A stretch of DNA of 64,000 nt, taken from Streptomyces sp. SDr-06. Lineage in GTDB: Bacteria > Actinomycetota > Actinomycetes > Streptomycetales > Streptomycetaceae. The stretch is taken from the NCBI RefSeq assembly GCF_003324565.1, contig NZ_QOLA01000001.1:62001-126000 (forward strand). Direction: 5' to 3'. The translations under genes were made by a program, and so were the position numbers. This document shows positions 29,041 through 37,508 of the stretch, piece after piece. Numbering within the stretch: position 1 is the stretch's first letter; each line of letters opens with the position of its first letter. Below the pieces are notes generated by a model. That model ran no database searches. It saw only the letters and a program-made list of their open reading frames with translations, and was not told the DNA's origin.

Positions 29041-30966
29041 ATGCGGCATCCGGAGTGCGGGGACGAACGGCTGGCAGCGGGAGGCGAGGTGTCGGTGGCT
29101 CGTCTCGCGCTCCACGACGACGACCTTCCCCACGCGGCACGGCATCTGGCCGACGCCATGCTGCACGAACCGCAGCTGCCCGAGCTGCACGAGGCCCTGG
29201 CCGAACTGTGCGCCAAGGCGGGCGGCGCGGCGGCCGCCCGGGACCTCTTCCCCGTCGAAGGGGAGGTGTATCTGGGCACGCTGGTGTGCCGGGCGCACGT
29301 CGAGGCGTCCGCCGGGGACCGCGACGCCGCCGTCGGGCTCATCGCCTCGGCCATCGCCTTCGACCGCACCAAGCCCTGGGCGGACGCCGCCTGGCTCACC
29401 GACCCCGAACTGGTGGCGCTGCTCAGTCCGGACGCGCTGGCGCAGTCGGTGACCCGGGTCGCGGGACACCTTCCGGACCCCCTGCCCGAGGAGCAGCGGC
29501 CCCCGCTGCAGCCCTTCGAGCAGCTGGTCAGGGCCGTGGCCGCGCGTCATCCGGATCACGCCCTGCTGTCGGCGATGGCCTCCGGACTGGTCCGGCGCTT
29601 CGGCGACACCGCCGAGGCCGTCCGGCTCGCCGAGCACGCCCAGCGGACCGCCCCCGGATTCATGCCCGCCGTGATGCTCGGCAACGCCCTGCGCTCGGAC
29701 GGTCGGCCCGACGAGGCCCTCGCGGTCTGGGAAGCCCAGCTGGCCCACGCGTTCGACGACTACCTGGCGGTGGACCTGGCCGAGTTGTACGGGGCCACCG
29801 GGCGTGCGGCCGATGGGCTGCCGTGGCTGGAACGGGTCCTGGCCGCCGAGCCGGACCACCCCAAGGCGGCGCCCGCACTGCACGGGCTGCGCCACCGGAT
29901 CGACGGCGGCACCACGCATCTGCTCGCCCTCGCCGACCACCACCGCGCCCACCCCGACCACGACTACGCGCACGAGCTGCTGGCCCAACTCTCCTGGCGC
30001 AAGCCCTGGTTGGGCATGGTGCACCCGGCCACCGAGGCAACCGTCAACGTCCTCCACCAGTTCCTGAATTCGCCCTCCAGCAACCGCGACAGCGAAATCG
30101 CCTGTACCGCCTCCCAGTTGGAGCCGCCCAGCTCGCTGCTTGCGATGCGCCTCGCCTTCCCGCGCGCCACGGTCGAATACCAGTCACTGCCGGAGCCGGA
30201 CCCCCGCAGGACGCTGCGCGAGGTCGGCACCCGGATATGGGCGTACGACGGACTCGCCGCCCGCCCCGCCGTAGCGGCGCCGTCGGCCGAGGCGGCCGAG
30301 CTGATCCGGGCCACTGCCGAGATCTCGTGGCCCACCCTGCCCGCCGCCTACGACCACGCGGTCCGGCTCGCGGATCTCCCGCTCCCCGATCTCCTCGGCG
30401 CCCTCGCCCACCCGCCCGCGCCGCGCGAGGACGAGTTGGGGCGCGCGCTGCTGGCCCGCCGGCCCGAGCTCTGGGTCCGTGGCGTGCAGGCCTTCGCCTG
30501 CCTCGGCATCGCGCACCACCGCACCGATCAGCCCTGGGCCGAGTCCGACCGCCGCCGAGTGCTGCTCGATCTGCTCCTCGGCTCCGAGGACTGGGTCAAC
30601 GAGGCGGCGGCCTTCGCCCTGGTCACCATCGCCTGGACACACCCCGAGACCCGGGCCGACATCGCGACCCAGTTGGGGGTCCGGCTCCTGGACGTGGCCA
30701 CGAGCTCCCAGCAGCGTGATGTGACGACCCTTCAGTCGATCTGCGCGCTGATGCTGTGCTGCCCCTGGGCGGACGGCGGCGCGCTGAGCCTGGCCCGCAC
30801 CATGGCCGAACTCGACCGCGAGGGCCAGGCGGAACCGAGGCCCGAGGACGAGCAGGCGCGTCGGCAGACGCACGAGCGCCTCGCCGAACTGGCGCGGCAA
30901 CGACCACCCGCCTCACCCCCACCGGCCCGCGCGGGCCGCCTGAAGCGGTTCTTCGGCCGCGCCTGA
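29041..30966 (+). CDS. Large TPR-containing protein
   Basis: The 641-residue soluble protein is helical throughout, with tetratricopeptide-like pairs near residues 15-60 and 195-290 (EAVRLAEHAQRTAPGFMPAVMLG, PDEALAVWEAQLAHAFDDYLAVD, each part of a helix pair). The C-terminal half carries HEAT-like helices, ending in a basic tail (RAGRLKRFFGRA). No catalytic motif. ATG 29041 has GGGGGAGCAGGGA upstream, better than the frame start at 28960. TPR proteins are scaffolds; a partner is not evident. Confidence 0.85.
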   Translation: MRHPECGDERLAAGGEVSVARLALHDDDLPHAARHLADAMLHEPQLPELHEALAELCAKAGGAAAARDLFPVEGEVYLGTLVCRAHVEASAGDRDAAVGLIASAIAFDRTKPWADAAWLTDPELVALLSPDALAQSVTRVAGHLPDPLPEEQRPPLQPFEQLVRAVAARHPDHALLSAMASGLVRRFGDTAEAVRLAEHAQRTAPGFMPAVMLGNALRSDGRPDEALAVWEAQLAHAFDDYLAVDLAELYGATGRAADGLPWLERVLAAEPDHPKAAPALHGLRHRIDGGTTHLLALADHHRAHPDHDYAHELLAQLSWRKPWLGMVHPATEATVNVLHQFLNSPSSNRDSEIACTASQLEPPSSLLAMRLAFPRATVEYQSLPEPDPRRTLREVGTRIWAYDGLAARPAVAAPSAEAAELIRATAEISWPTLPAAYDHAVRLADLPLPDLLGALAHPPAPREDELGRALLARRPELWVRGVQAFACLGIAHHRTDQPWAESDRRRVLLDLLLGSEDWVNEAAAFALVTIAWTHPETRADIATQLGVRLLDVATSSQQRDVTTLQSICALMLCCPWADGGALSLARTMAELDREGQAEPRPEDEQARRQTHERLAELARQRPPASPPPARAGRLKRFFGRA

Positions 30967-30998
30967 CCCGCGCCCGAAGCCCGCAGGTCACAGCCCTG

Positions 30999-31021
30999 TT
31001 GTCAGTGGGGCTCCGTACGCT
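30999..31021 (+). promoter_or_regulatory. RecA-NDp-type DNA-damage promoter, leaderless start
   Basis: TTGTCAGTG at 30999-31007 and TACGCT at 31016-31021 are separated by exactly eight bases. This matches the actinobacterial RecA-independent DNA-damage promoter consensus TTGTCRGTG-N8-TAnnnT, used by the PafBC activator in mycobacteria. The -10 ends six bases before ATG 31028, so the transcript should be leaderless, which agrees with the lack of a ribosome site. Confidence 0.82.
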
Positions 31022-31027
31022 TGCGGC

Positions 31028-31540
31028 ATGACGGGGATCACGTATGTACGAGGGGACGCCACCTCACCACACGGCAAGGGCGTCAAGCTGATCGCGCATG
31101 TCTGCAACGACCTCGGGGGCTGGGGCAAGGGCTTCGTGGTCTCCGTGTCCCGGCGCTGGCCGGAACCGGAGGCGGCCTACCGGCGCTGGCACCGTGACCG
31201 TGCGGGCCATGACTTCGGCCTGGGCGCGGTGCAGTTCGTGCGGGTCGACCGCCATCTGTGGGTGGCGAACATGGTGGGACAGCGAGGCATCCGCACGGGC
31301 AGCAAGGGCGTGCCCGTGCGGTACGAGGCGATCGACACGGCTCTCGGCACACTCGCCGACAAGGCCCGTGAGCTGGGCGCCTCGGTCCACATGCCGAGGA
31401 TCGGTTGCGGTCTCGCGGGCGGCACCTGGTCCAGGGTGGAACCACTGATCACGGCCCGGCTCGTCGACCGGGGCATACCCGTGACCGTGTACGACTACGA
31501 CGGGCGGGGCGCCAATCCGCCTGCCGCTGAGGGCAGTTGA
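31028..31540 (+). CDS. Macrodomain ADP-ribosyl hydrolase, SCO6735-like
   Basis: The 170-residue protein is a single macrodomain: GDAT at the start of the ADP-ribose site, LIAHVCNDLGGWGKGFVVS as the first phosphate-binding loop with Asn, and MPRIGCGLAGGTW as the second loop. It resembles the ALC1/TARG1-type macrodomains that remove ADP-ribose from proteins or nucleic acid. In S. coelicolor the similar SCO6735 is known to be a macrodomain hydrolase controlled by a RecA-NDp promoter; the same promoter is seen here, directly before the ATG. It is transcribed alone after the TPR gene. Confidence 0.92.
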   Translation: MTGITYVRGDATSPHGKGVKLIAHVCNDLGGWGKGFVVSVSRRWPEPEAAYRRWHRDRAGHDFGLGAVQFVRVDRHLWVANMVGQRGIRTGSKGVPVRYEAIDTALGTLADKARELGASVHMPRIGCGLAGGTWSRVEPLITARLVDRGIPVTVYDYDGRGANPPAAEGS

Positions 31541-31612
31541 CATCGGCTGAACGGCGCTGGGCCGGGTTCGCAGGGGCGTATCCGGGAGGTCAGGCCGTTC
31601 GTTCGCCGCTTG

Positions 31613-32218
31613 CTAGCGGGCCCCGGGGCCGGGGGCGGGCAGGGTGCGTGGTCGCAGGCGCTCTCCCTGCGGCCCGAACATGATCAGGTACTCGACCGGG
31701 CCGCCGAGGCCGGCGTTCGCGACCCCGTGAGGCTCGCGGGTGTCGAACTCGGCGACGTCCCCGGCGCTCAGGACGAGGTCCTGGTCGCCGAGTGCGAGCC
31801 ATAGCCGCCCGTACAGGACGCACAGCCATTCCCAGCCGTCGTGGGAGACCTGCCGGGGCCGCGCGGGCGGCTCCTGGACGGCGGGCAGGACGTGTTTGTG
31901 GGCGTGCAGGCCCCCGACGTACCGGGTCAGCGGCAGCACCGCCTTGTCGTCGCCGAAACGCTGGAGGGCGGAGGTGCGGGGCCTGGCGGCGGGGGCGGTG
32001 CCGGCCAGCTCGTCCAGGGAGACGCCGTACTCCCTCGCCAAACGCAGCACCACTTCCAGGGTGGGCTTGCGTCGGCCGGTCTCGATCCGCGACAGCGTGC
32101 TCAGGGAGATGCCGGTCGCGCGGCTGACGCCGGTGAGCGTGGAGCCGCGCTGTTCGCGCGCGGCCCGCAGCCGGGGGCCCATCGCCGCCGACGTTTCGGC
32201 CACATCGTCGCCCGCCAC
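31613..32218 (-). CDS. XRE-family regulator with cupin sensor domain
   Basis: The 201-residue protein has an XRE helix-turn-helix at about residues 14-70 (LTGVSRATGISLSTLSRIE) and a C-terminal cupin barrel at about 105-190 (HDGWEWLCVLYGRLWLALG, AGDVAEFDTREPHGVANAG). The cupin histidines suit small-molecule or metal binding. The start at GTG 32218 is chosen for its GGAAGGGGG site; GTG 32203 and ATG 32182 are alternatives. It is divergent from an epoxide-hydrolase gene and a TTGCC-N5-GGCAA element lies between them, so it probably regulates that gene and itself. Confidence 0.9.
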   Translation of the reverse strand: MAGDDVAETSAAMGPRLRAAREQRGSTLTGVSRATGISLSTLSRIETGRRKPTLEVVLRLAREYGVSLDELAGTAPAARPRTSALQRFGDDKAVLPLTRYVGGLHAHKHVLPAVQEPPARPRQVSHDGWEWLCVLYGRLWLALGDQDLVLSAGDVAEFDTREPHGVANAGLGGPVEYLIMFGPQGERLRPRTLPAPGPGAR

Positions 32219-32267
32219 CCGCTCTGCCCCCTTCCGGATGGGCCGCTCCCCATCCTGTCCTGCGAGT

Positions 32268-32282
32268 TTGCCAGATGGGCAA
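32268..32282. promoter_or_regulatory. Small inverted repeat between XRE-cupin and epoxide hydrolase genes
   Basis: TTGCC, five bases, GGCAA forms a perfect 15-bp dyad, 50 bases from the regulator start and 80 from the hydrolase start. Size suits an XRE dimer. Confidence 0.45.
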
Positions 32283-32361
32283 GGATCATCGCGGTGGACG
32301 GTCGCTGCGCCGCATGATCGACGCGTACCCGCATCCATCCGCGAGCCGAGGAGAAGTCCCC

Positions 32362-33351
32362 ATGCAGCCCGCCGAGCCGTCCGCCGCACTCCGCCACCGC
32401 ACCGTCGAGGCCCCGGCCGGGCGCCTTCACCTGGTCGAGCAGGGCAGCGGCCCGCTGGTCCTGCTCGTGCACGGCTTCCCCGAGTCCTGGTACTCCTGGC
32501 GTCGCCAGCTCCCGGCCCTCGCCGCGGCCGGCTACCGGGCGGTGGCGATCGACGTGCGCGGCTACGGCCGCTCCTCCAAGCCCGCGGAGACCGACGCCTA
32601 CCGGATGCTGGACCTGGTGGAGGACAACATCGCCCTCGTCCACGCCCTCGGCGAGGAGAACGCGGTGGTCGTCGGCCACGACTGGGGCTCCACCATCGCC
32701 GCCACCTCCGCCCTGCTCCACCCCGAGGTCTTCCGGGCCGTCGCCCTGCTGAGCGTGCCGTACGCGCCACCCGGCGGCCCCCGCCCCACCGACGTCTTCG
32801 GCCGGATCGGCGGCCCCGAGCAGGAGTTCTACGTCTCCTACTTCCAGGAGCCCGGCCGCGCCGAGACGGAGATCGAGCCAGATGTGCGGGGGTGGCTCGC
32901 GGGCTTCTACGCCGCCCTGTCCGCCGACACCATGCCCGCCCACGGCGAGCCCGACCCGCACTTCGTCGCCCCCGGCGGCCGGCTGCGTGACCGCTTTCCC
33001 GTCGGCGTCCTCCCGGCCTGGCTGACCGAGGACGAACTCGACGTCTATGCCGGGGAGTTCGAGCGCACGGGTCTGACCGGCGCCCTCAACCGCTACCGCA
33101 GCATGGACCGCGACTGGGAAGACCTCGCCCCGCACCGCGGCGCCCCGATCAAGCAGCCGTCCCTGTTCATCGGCGGCACCCTGGACGCCTCCACCACCTG
33201 GATGTCCGACGCCATCGACGCCTTCCCCACCACCCTCCCCGGCCTCACCGCCTCCCACCTCGTGGAGGGCTGCGGCCACTGGATCCAGCAGGAACGCCCC
33301 GAGGAGATCAACCGCCTGCTGACCGACTGGCTCAACAGCCTCACGGGCTGA
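32362..33351 (+). CDS. Epoxide-hydrolase-type alpha/beta hydrolase
   Basis: The 329-residue enzyme has the oxyanion motif HGFPESW at residues 37-43, the nucleophile Asp107 in GHDWGS, and the late histidine in EGCGHWIQQERP. Asp rather than Ser as nucleophile, with HGxP, defines the epoxide hydrolase/haloalkane dehalogenase group; two cap tyrosines are likely in the YVSYF region. It converts epoxides to diols. Start ATG 32362 has GAGGAGAAG upstream. Divergent from the XRE-cupin regulator. Confidence 0.92.
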   Translation: MQPAEPSAALRHRTVEAPAGRLHLVEQGSGPLVLLVHGFPESWYSWRRQLPALAAAGYRAVAIDVRGYGRSSKPAETDAYRMLDLVEDNIALVHALGEENAVVVGHDWGSTIAATSALLHPEVFRAVALLSVPYAPPGGPRPTDVFGRIGGPEQEFYVSYFQEPGRAETEIEPDVRGWLAGFYAALSADTMPAHGEPDPHFVAPGGRLRDRFPVGVLPAWLTEDELDVYAGEFERTGLTGALNRYRSMDRDWEDLAPHRGAPIKQPSLFIGGTLDASTTWMSDAIDAFPTTLPGLTASHLVEGCGHWIQQERPEEINRLLTDWLNSLTG

Positions 33352-33604
33352 ACCGCCGGGCGCGGCCGGGGCTTGCGTACACGGAACAGCGGAACACCGG
33401 CCGACATGACGCTTTCGGAACGGGACACAAAGCTCTTTCCCCTGGATGAGTTCGGCATGCAGGCTCTTCGAGCACTGGACGGGGCCACCGGCTGCCGCGT
33501 CGCGGCCACATTTTCTTGACACGGTCCACCCGTTTGAAATCCGCCGGAACGGCCAGGTGTGTCGATGTCGGGTGAAGCAATCGACCGCATGTGGAGGTCA
33601 TTCC

Positions 33605-33778
33605 ATGTCGAGCGAGAAGAAGGCCAAGGCGAAGACCGAACAGGTCAAGGGCAAGGCCAAGGAAGCGGTCGGCCGCGCGGTGGGCAACGAGCGCCTCACG
33701 GCGGAAGGCCGCGTCGACCAGGCCAAGGGCGATGCCCGCCAGGCCAAGGAGAAGGCCAAGGACGTATTCAAGCACTGA
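33605..33778 (+). CDS. CsbD-family stress protein
   Basis: The 57-residue hydrophilic, Lys/Ala-rich protein follows the CsbD pattern: KTEQVKGKAKEAVGRAVGNERLTAEG, then GRVDQAKGDARQAKEKAKD, written here in overlapping parts. CsbD proteins are induced by general stress and are of unknown mechanism. ATG 33605 has GGAGG seven bases upstream. I looked for a sigma-B-type promoter upstream and did not find a convincing one. A terminator with a short T run follows. Confidence 0.93.
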   Translation: MSSEKKAKAKTEQVKGKAKEAVGRAVGNERLTAEGRVDQAKGDARQAKEKAKDVFKH

Positions 33779-33794
33779 GCCATCGAGTGAGCGG

Positions 33795-33833
33795 AGCGAG
33801 CGCGGCGCGCAAGTGCCGCGCATGCTCGCTTTT
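33795..33833 (+). terminator. Rho-independent terminator after csbD
   Basis: AGCGAGC-GCGGC pairs with GCCGC-(GCAT bulge)-GCTCGCT and is followed by TTTT, one of the few classical terminators in the window. Confidence 0.8.
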
Positions 33834-34224
33834 CACGGGCCGGAAACTCGGGGAAATCCGGTGGCGGCATCGCCTTGCGCGCCCAGAATTCCGACGCATT
33901 CGACTCGGGCCGCGCCCTCAGGGACGGGGTCACCCGTGGTTCCGGGGGAATACGTAGAGCCACCCCGGCTTCCACGCCCAACCGCGTTCACCGGAATTCC
34001 GGGCGGTGCGACCGGCCCGCAAGGGCCGATGCGGACCGCCCCGCCCCCTGCGCCTGGCGCCCTCGAGCGCACGTGTCCCCCTTTGCCGCGGTTCGGGACC
34101 AAAGCCCCCGCACCGGCCCGGGGCTTTGGTCCGGCAACAAGGGACCTTCACCGCACAACCGCGGCACCCCGAGGGAGTTCCATGTAGGGCGCACCCTTCT
34201 ATCGCCGACTGAGAGAGACGTTGC
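33834..34224 (+). other. Long leader region before ProP-like gene, with strong hairpin at 34096-34132
   Basis: No coding frame between csbD and the MFS gene (446 bp including the csbD terminator). GGACCAAAGCCCC (34096-34108) and GGGGCTTTGGTCC (34120-34132) form a perfect 13-bp stem with an 11-base loop, 92 bases before the MFS start. It has no T tract, so it may be an attenuator, an mRNA-stability element or an operator. The bases around it are less GC-rich than in coding DNA. Confidence 0.5.
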
Positions 34225-35676
34225 GTGCTGAGTACCGAGGATCATCCGCCCGAGGCAGTCGCCAGGCACCGCTCGCTGTTCCGGGCGGTCCACCGCAGGC
34301 GTAACCCCCTGCTGCGCCGCTCGGACATCACCGTCACCGACGAGGCCGCGGTCAAGCGCGCCGTCAAGGCCACCGCACTGGGCAACGCCATGGAGTGGTT
34401 CGACTTCGGCGTCTACTCCTACCTCGCCGTGATCATCGGAAAGGTCTTCTTCTCCGGCGCGGGCGACACCATGCAGGTCATCGCGTCGCTTGCGACGTTC
34501 GCCGCCGCCTTTTTGGTGCGGCCGCTCGGCGGCATGTTCTTCGGGCCGCTCGGCGACCGGGTGGGCCGGAAGAAGATCCTCGCCCTCACCATGATCATGA
34601 TGGCCGCCGCGACGCTCTCCATCGGCCTGATCCCGAGCTACGCGACCATCGGCGTGTGGGCCCCCGTCCTGCTGATCCTGTGCCGCATGGTCCAGGGCTT
34701 CTCGACCGGCGGCGAGTACGGCGGCGCCGCCACCTTCATCGCGGAGTACGCGCCCGACCGGCGGCGCGGATTCTGGGGGTCCTTCCTGGAGTTCGGCACA
34801 CTGATCGGCTACACGCTGGCCGCCTCGCTCGTCACCGCCCTCACCCTGCTGCTCAGTGACGACGCGATGCAGCAGTGGGGCTGGCGGGTCCCGTTCCTGG
34901 TGGCGGGTCCGCTCGGCCTCGTGGGCCTGTACCTCCGGCTGAAGCTCGACGAGTCGCCCGCCTTCAAGAAGCTGGAGGAGGCGGGCTCGCCCGAGGCCGA
35001 GCGCGAGCGGGTGCCGCTCAAGCACATCCTGTTCGGCAATGGACGGGCGATGCTGCTGTGCCTGGCCCTGGTCGCCGCGTTCAACATCACCGACTACATG
35101 CTGCTCTCCTACATGCCGACGTACCTCTCGACGCTCGGTTTCAACGAGACCGGCGGGCTGATGTCCATCGTGGTCGTGATGATCGTGCTGATGGCGCTCA
35201 TCAACTCCGTGGGCCGGCTCTCCGACCGGGTAGGCCGCCGGCCGATGCTCATCGGCGGCTCGCTCGGCTTCATCGTGCTGGCGGTGCCCAGCTTCCTGCT
35301 GATCAAGACGGGTGGTCCGGCAGCGGTCTTCGCCGGGCTCCTCGCACTCGGCCTCGCCCTGGTCTGCTACCTCGGCACCATGTCCTCCGCGCTGCCCGCC
35401 CTCTTCCCGACGGCGATCCGCTACGGCTCGCTGTCCATCGGGTTCAACATCTCGGTGTCGCTGTTCGGCGGTACGACGCCGCTGGTGGTCCAGGGTCTGA
35501 TCGGTGCCACCGGCAACGACCTGATGCCCGCGTTCTACACGATGCTGGCCGGTCTCGTCGGCCTGGTGGCCGCGCTCGCCATGAAGGAGACGGCCCGCCA
35601 GCCCCTGGAGGGATCCCCGCCCTCGGTGGCCACCGAGGAGGAAGCCGCGGAACTCGTCGCCGCCCAGCGCGCCTGA
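34225..35676 (+). CDS. MFS proton symporter, metabolite/H+ (ProP/ShiA-like) family
   Basis: The 483-residue protein has 12 hydrophobic helices and the family motifs NAMEWFDFGVYSYLA in helix 1, FGPLGDRVGRKK (motif A) and RMVQGFSTGGEYGGAATF in helix 4-5. This group imports osmolytes, dicarboxylates or shikimate together with protons. The cytoplasmic N-terminus of about 45 residues is basic. GTG 34225 has GAGAGAG upstream. The substrate cannot be read from sequence; ProP-like osmolyte uptake next to the CsbD stress gene is suggestive only. Confidence 0.92.
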   Translation: MLSTEDHPPEAVARHRSLFRAVHRRRNPLLRRSDITVTDEAAVKRAVKATALGNAMEWFDFGVYSYLAVIIGKVFFSGAGDTMQVIASLATFAAAFLVRPLGGMFFGPLGDRVGRKKILALTMIMMAAATLSIGLIPSYATIGVWAPVLLILCRMVQGFSTGGEYGGAATFIAEYAPDRRRGFWGSFLEFGTLIGYTLAASLVTALTLLLSDDAMQQWGWRVPFLVAGPLGLVGLYLRLKLDESPAFKKLEEAGSPEAERERVPLKHILFGNGRAMLLCLALVAAFNITDYMLLSYMPTYLSTLGFNETGGLMSIVVVMIVLMALINSVGRLSDRVGRRPMLIGGSLGFIVLAVPSFLLIKTGGPAAVFAGLLALGLALVCYLGTMSSALPALFPTAIRYGSLSIGFNISVSLFGGTTPLVVQGLIGATGNDLMPAFYTMLAGLVGLVAALAMKETARQPLEGSPPSVATEEEAAELVAAQRA

Positions 35677-35686
35677 CGCGCCACCC

Positions 35687-35715
35687 GCGCCCCCTCGGCC
35701 GAGCCCAGGGGGCGC
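35687..35715. terminator. Bidirectional hairpin terminator
   Basis: GCGCCCCCT and AGGGGGCGC form a perfect 9-bp stem with an 11-base loop, after the MFS gene and facing the convergent P450 gene. Confidence 0.75.
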
Positions 35716-35849
35716 GACCGCGCGCCGTGACACGCTGAGCGGATCCAGGAGTGAGCCCGCCGTTCTGTTGCGCCGGTCGAGCACGGCGCGCTTCCCGCCC
35801 CGCCTCACCCTCCCGGAGCAGCCGGGCTTCGCCGCACGTGGTCTGTTGG

Positions 35850-37256
35850 CTATTTGACGCGAGCCGGATCTTCCGCGCTTCTTCTGCGCAGGGTCGCGTG
35901 GAGCACGCCGGCGGGCTGCAGGAGCAGACCCGCGTGCGGCGGCACGTCGGTGTCCGGGAGGTCCAGGTGGAAGCGCTGGGCGAGGGTGGCGAGGACCAGA
36001 GCGGCCTCCACCAGGGCGAAGCGGGCACCGAGGCAGGTGCGCGGGCCGCCGCCGAAGGGAAACCAGGCGTGGTCGGGCACCACGTCCGGGGCGTCGGCAC
36101 CCCAGCGTTCCGGACGGAACCGGTCGGGGCACGTGAACCAGCGGGGGTCGCGGTGCGTCGTCCACGTGCTGCACCAGACGATGGTTCCGGCAGGGATGCG
36201 GGTACCGCCCAGCGTGGCTCCATCGCGGGCCACCGCGGGAATCAGCCACACCGGCGGATAGAGCCGCGTCGCCTCCTTGACGATCTGCTGGGTCCAGGTG
36301 AGGCGCTCGTAGTCGTCGATGGTGGGCGGCCGGCCGCCCAGCACGTCCCGGAGCTCGGCTTCGAGCCGGGCACGTGCCTCGGGCGCGCGGGCGAGCAGAT
36401 GGACGGCCCACGTCAGAGCGGTCGAGGTGGTCTCGTGGCCCGCGGCCCAGAGGGTGACGGCCTCGTTGCGCACCTCCTGCGTCGAGAGCGGGCGGCCCTG
36501 CTCGTCCCGGGCGGCGAGGAGCCGGGTGAGCAGGTCGTCGCGCTCGTCGTCGGGCCTGGGCGCGTCCGGTCGTGCGGCGCGGGCCGTCTCCTGCCGTTCC
36601 TTGATGAGCCGGTGCACCTCGGCGTCGATGGTGGCCACCGCCGCGAGCAGCCGCCGCCGGGACGGGGTCCGCACCCACTCGGGCAGGAACAGGCCGATGC
36701 CCCGCACCTCGTCCCCCACCGTGGTCCCCGCGACGTCCATCGCTTCGCCCAGGGCCTCGGTCTGCTGCCCGAGGTCGTTACCGAACAGAGTGCGCAGGAC
36801 GACCCGCTGGGTGATGAGGGCCATCTCCCTGCGGACGTCGATCCGCGCGCCGTCACGCCAGCCGTCGGCCGCGGCCCCGGCACAGTCGACCATCGTCCGG
36901 GCATACGAGCGGACCTGGCGCGGCCGCACGGTCGGCTGCACCAGGGAGCGCTTGCGCCGCCAGTCGCTGCCCTTGCTCAGAATGACGCTCCGCCCTGTGA
37001 TCTGCTTGAACGCCCACCCGATTTCGAGGATCTCGTACGTGTCCTCACGCGCCGCGAGCAGCTCCGCGATGTGGCGGGGCTGGGAGATGAAGAGGCTGCG
37101 CCGCGGACCCAGGGACCAGGTCACGGCGTCGCCGAAGTCGTCGCGCAAGCGCGTGAGGAAGGCCAGCGGATCCTTCCCGAAGGCCGGCAGGTTGCCCAGG
37201 AGCGGCAGGCCGCGCGGGCCGGGGACGACATGGAGCGGCAAGGTGGATGCGGGCAA
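35850..37256 (-). CDS. Cytochrome P450
   Basis: The 468-residue monooxygenase has the I-helix motif AGHETTS at 272-278, the K-helix E-x-x-R as EATR at 328-331 and the heme loop FPFGGGPRTCLG with Cys408. It looks like a class E, group IV/CYP4-type bacterial P450 and lacks a fused reductase, so it needs an external ferredoxin and reductase, which are not nearby. The start is taken as TTG 37256 because GGGGAG lies five bases upstream; the frame continues to TTG 37289 without a ribosome site. Divergent from glutaminase over 252 bases. Substrate unknown. Confidence 0.92.
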   Translation of the reverse strand: MPASTLPLHVVPGPRGLPLLGNLPAFGKDPLAFLTRLRDDFGDAVTWSLGPRRSLFISQPRHIAELLAAREDTYEILEIGWAFKQITGRSVILSKGSDWRRKRSLVQPTVRPRQVRSYARTMVDCAGAAADGWRDGARIDVRREMALITQRVVLRTLFGNDLGQQTEALGEAMDVAGTTVGDEVRGIGLFLPEWVRTPSRRRLLAAVATIDAEVHRLIKERQETARAARPDAPRPDDERDDLLTRLLAARDEQGRPLSTQEVRNEAVTLWAAGHETTSTALTWAVHLLARAPEARARLEAELRDVLGGRPPTIDDYERLTWTQQIVKEATRLYPPVWLIPAVARDGATLGGTRIPAGTIVWCSTWTTHRDPRWFTCPDRFRPERWGADAPDVVPDHAWFPFGGGPRTCLGARFALVEAALVLATLAQRFHLDLPDTDVPPHAGLLLQPAGVLHATLRRRSAEDPARVK

Positions 37257-37508
37257 CGGAACTCCCCGGATGTGCCTGGTGGGGCCCAACGTAACTGCTC
37301 CCTACCCACCCCGCGGGCCCGACAGGCGACCCGCTCGGACTCGGTCCCTTTCGGACGATCCCGGTCGCACCGCTCCCCCGGCCTCCGGACGGGTGCGGCA
37401 GGCCGCTCCGGCGGCTCAGGCCGCCCCGACACCTGCGCACACGTGTGTGACTCCTGTCGTAGGGTGTTGCAGTCGTGCAGTGCCGCAGGAAGCCGGAGCA
37501 AGTTGAGC

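Noticed and set aside
33352..33604. Sigma-B-type promoter before csbD
   Set aside because: GGGTGA is found but without a GNNT element at 14-16 bases.
35751..37508. Apparent N-terminal extension of glutaminase by 586 codons
   Set aside because: It is antisense to the P450 and has no glutaminase-related sequence; normal family length begins near 37503-37509.
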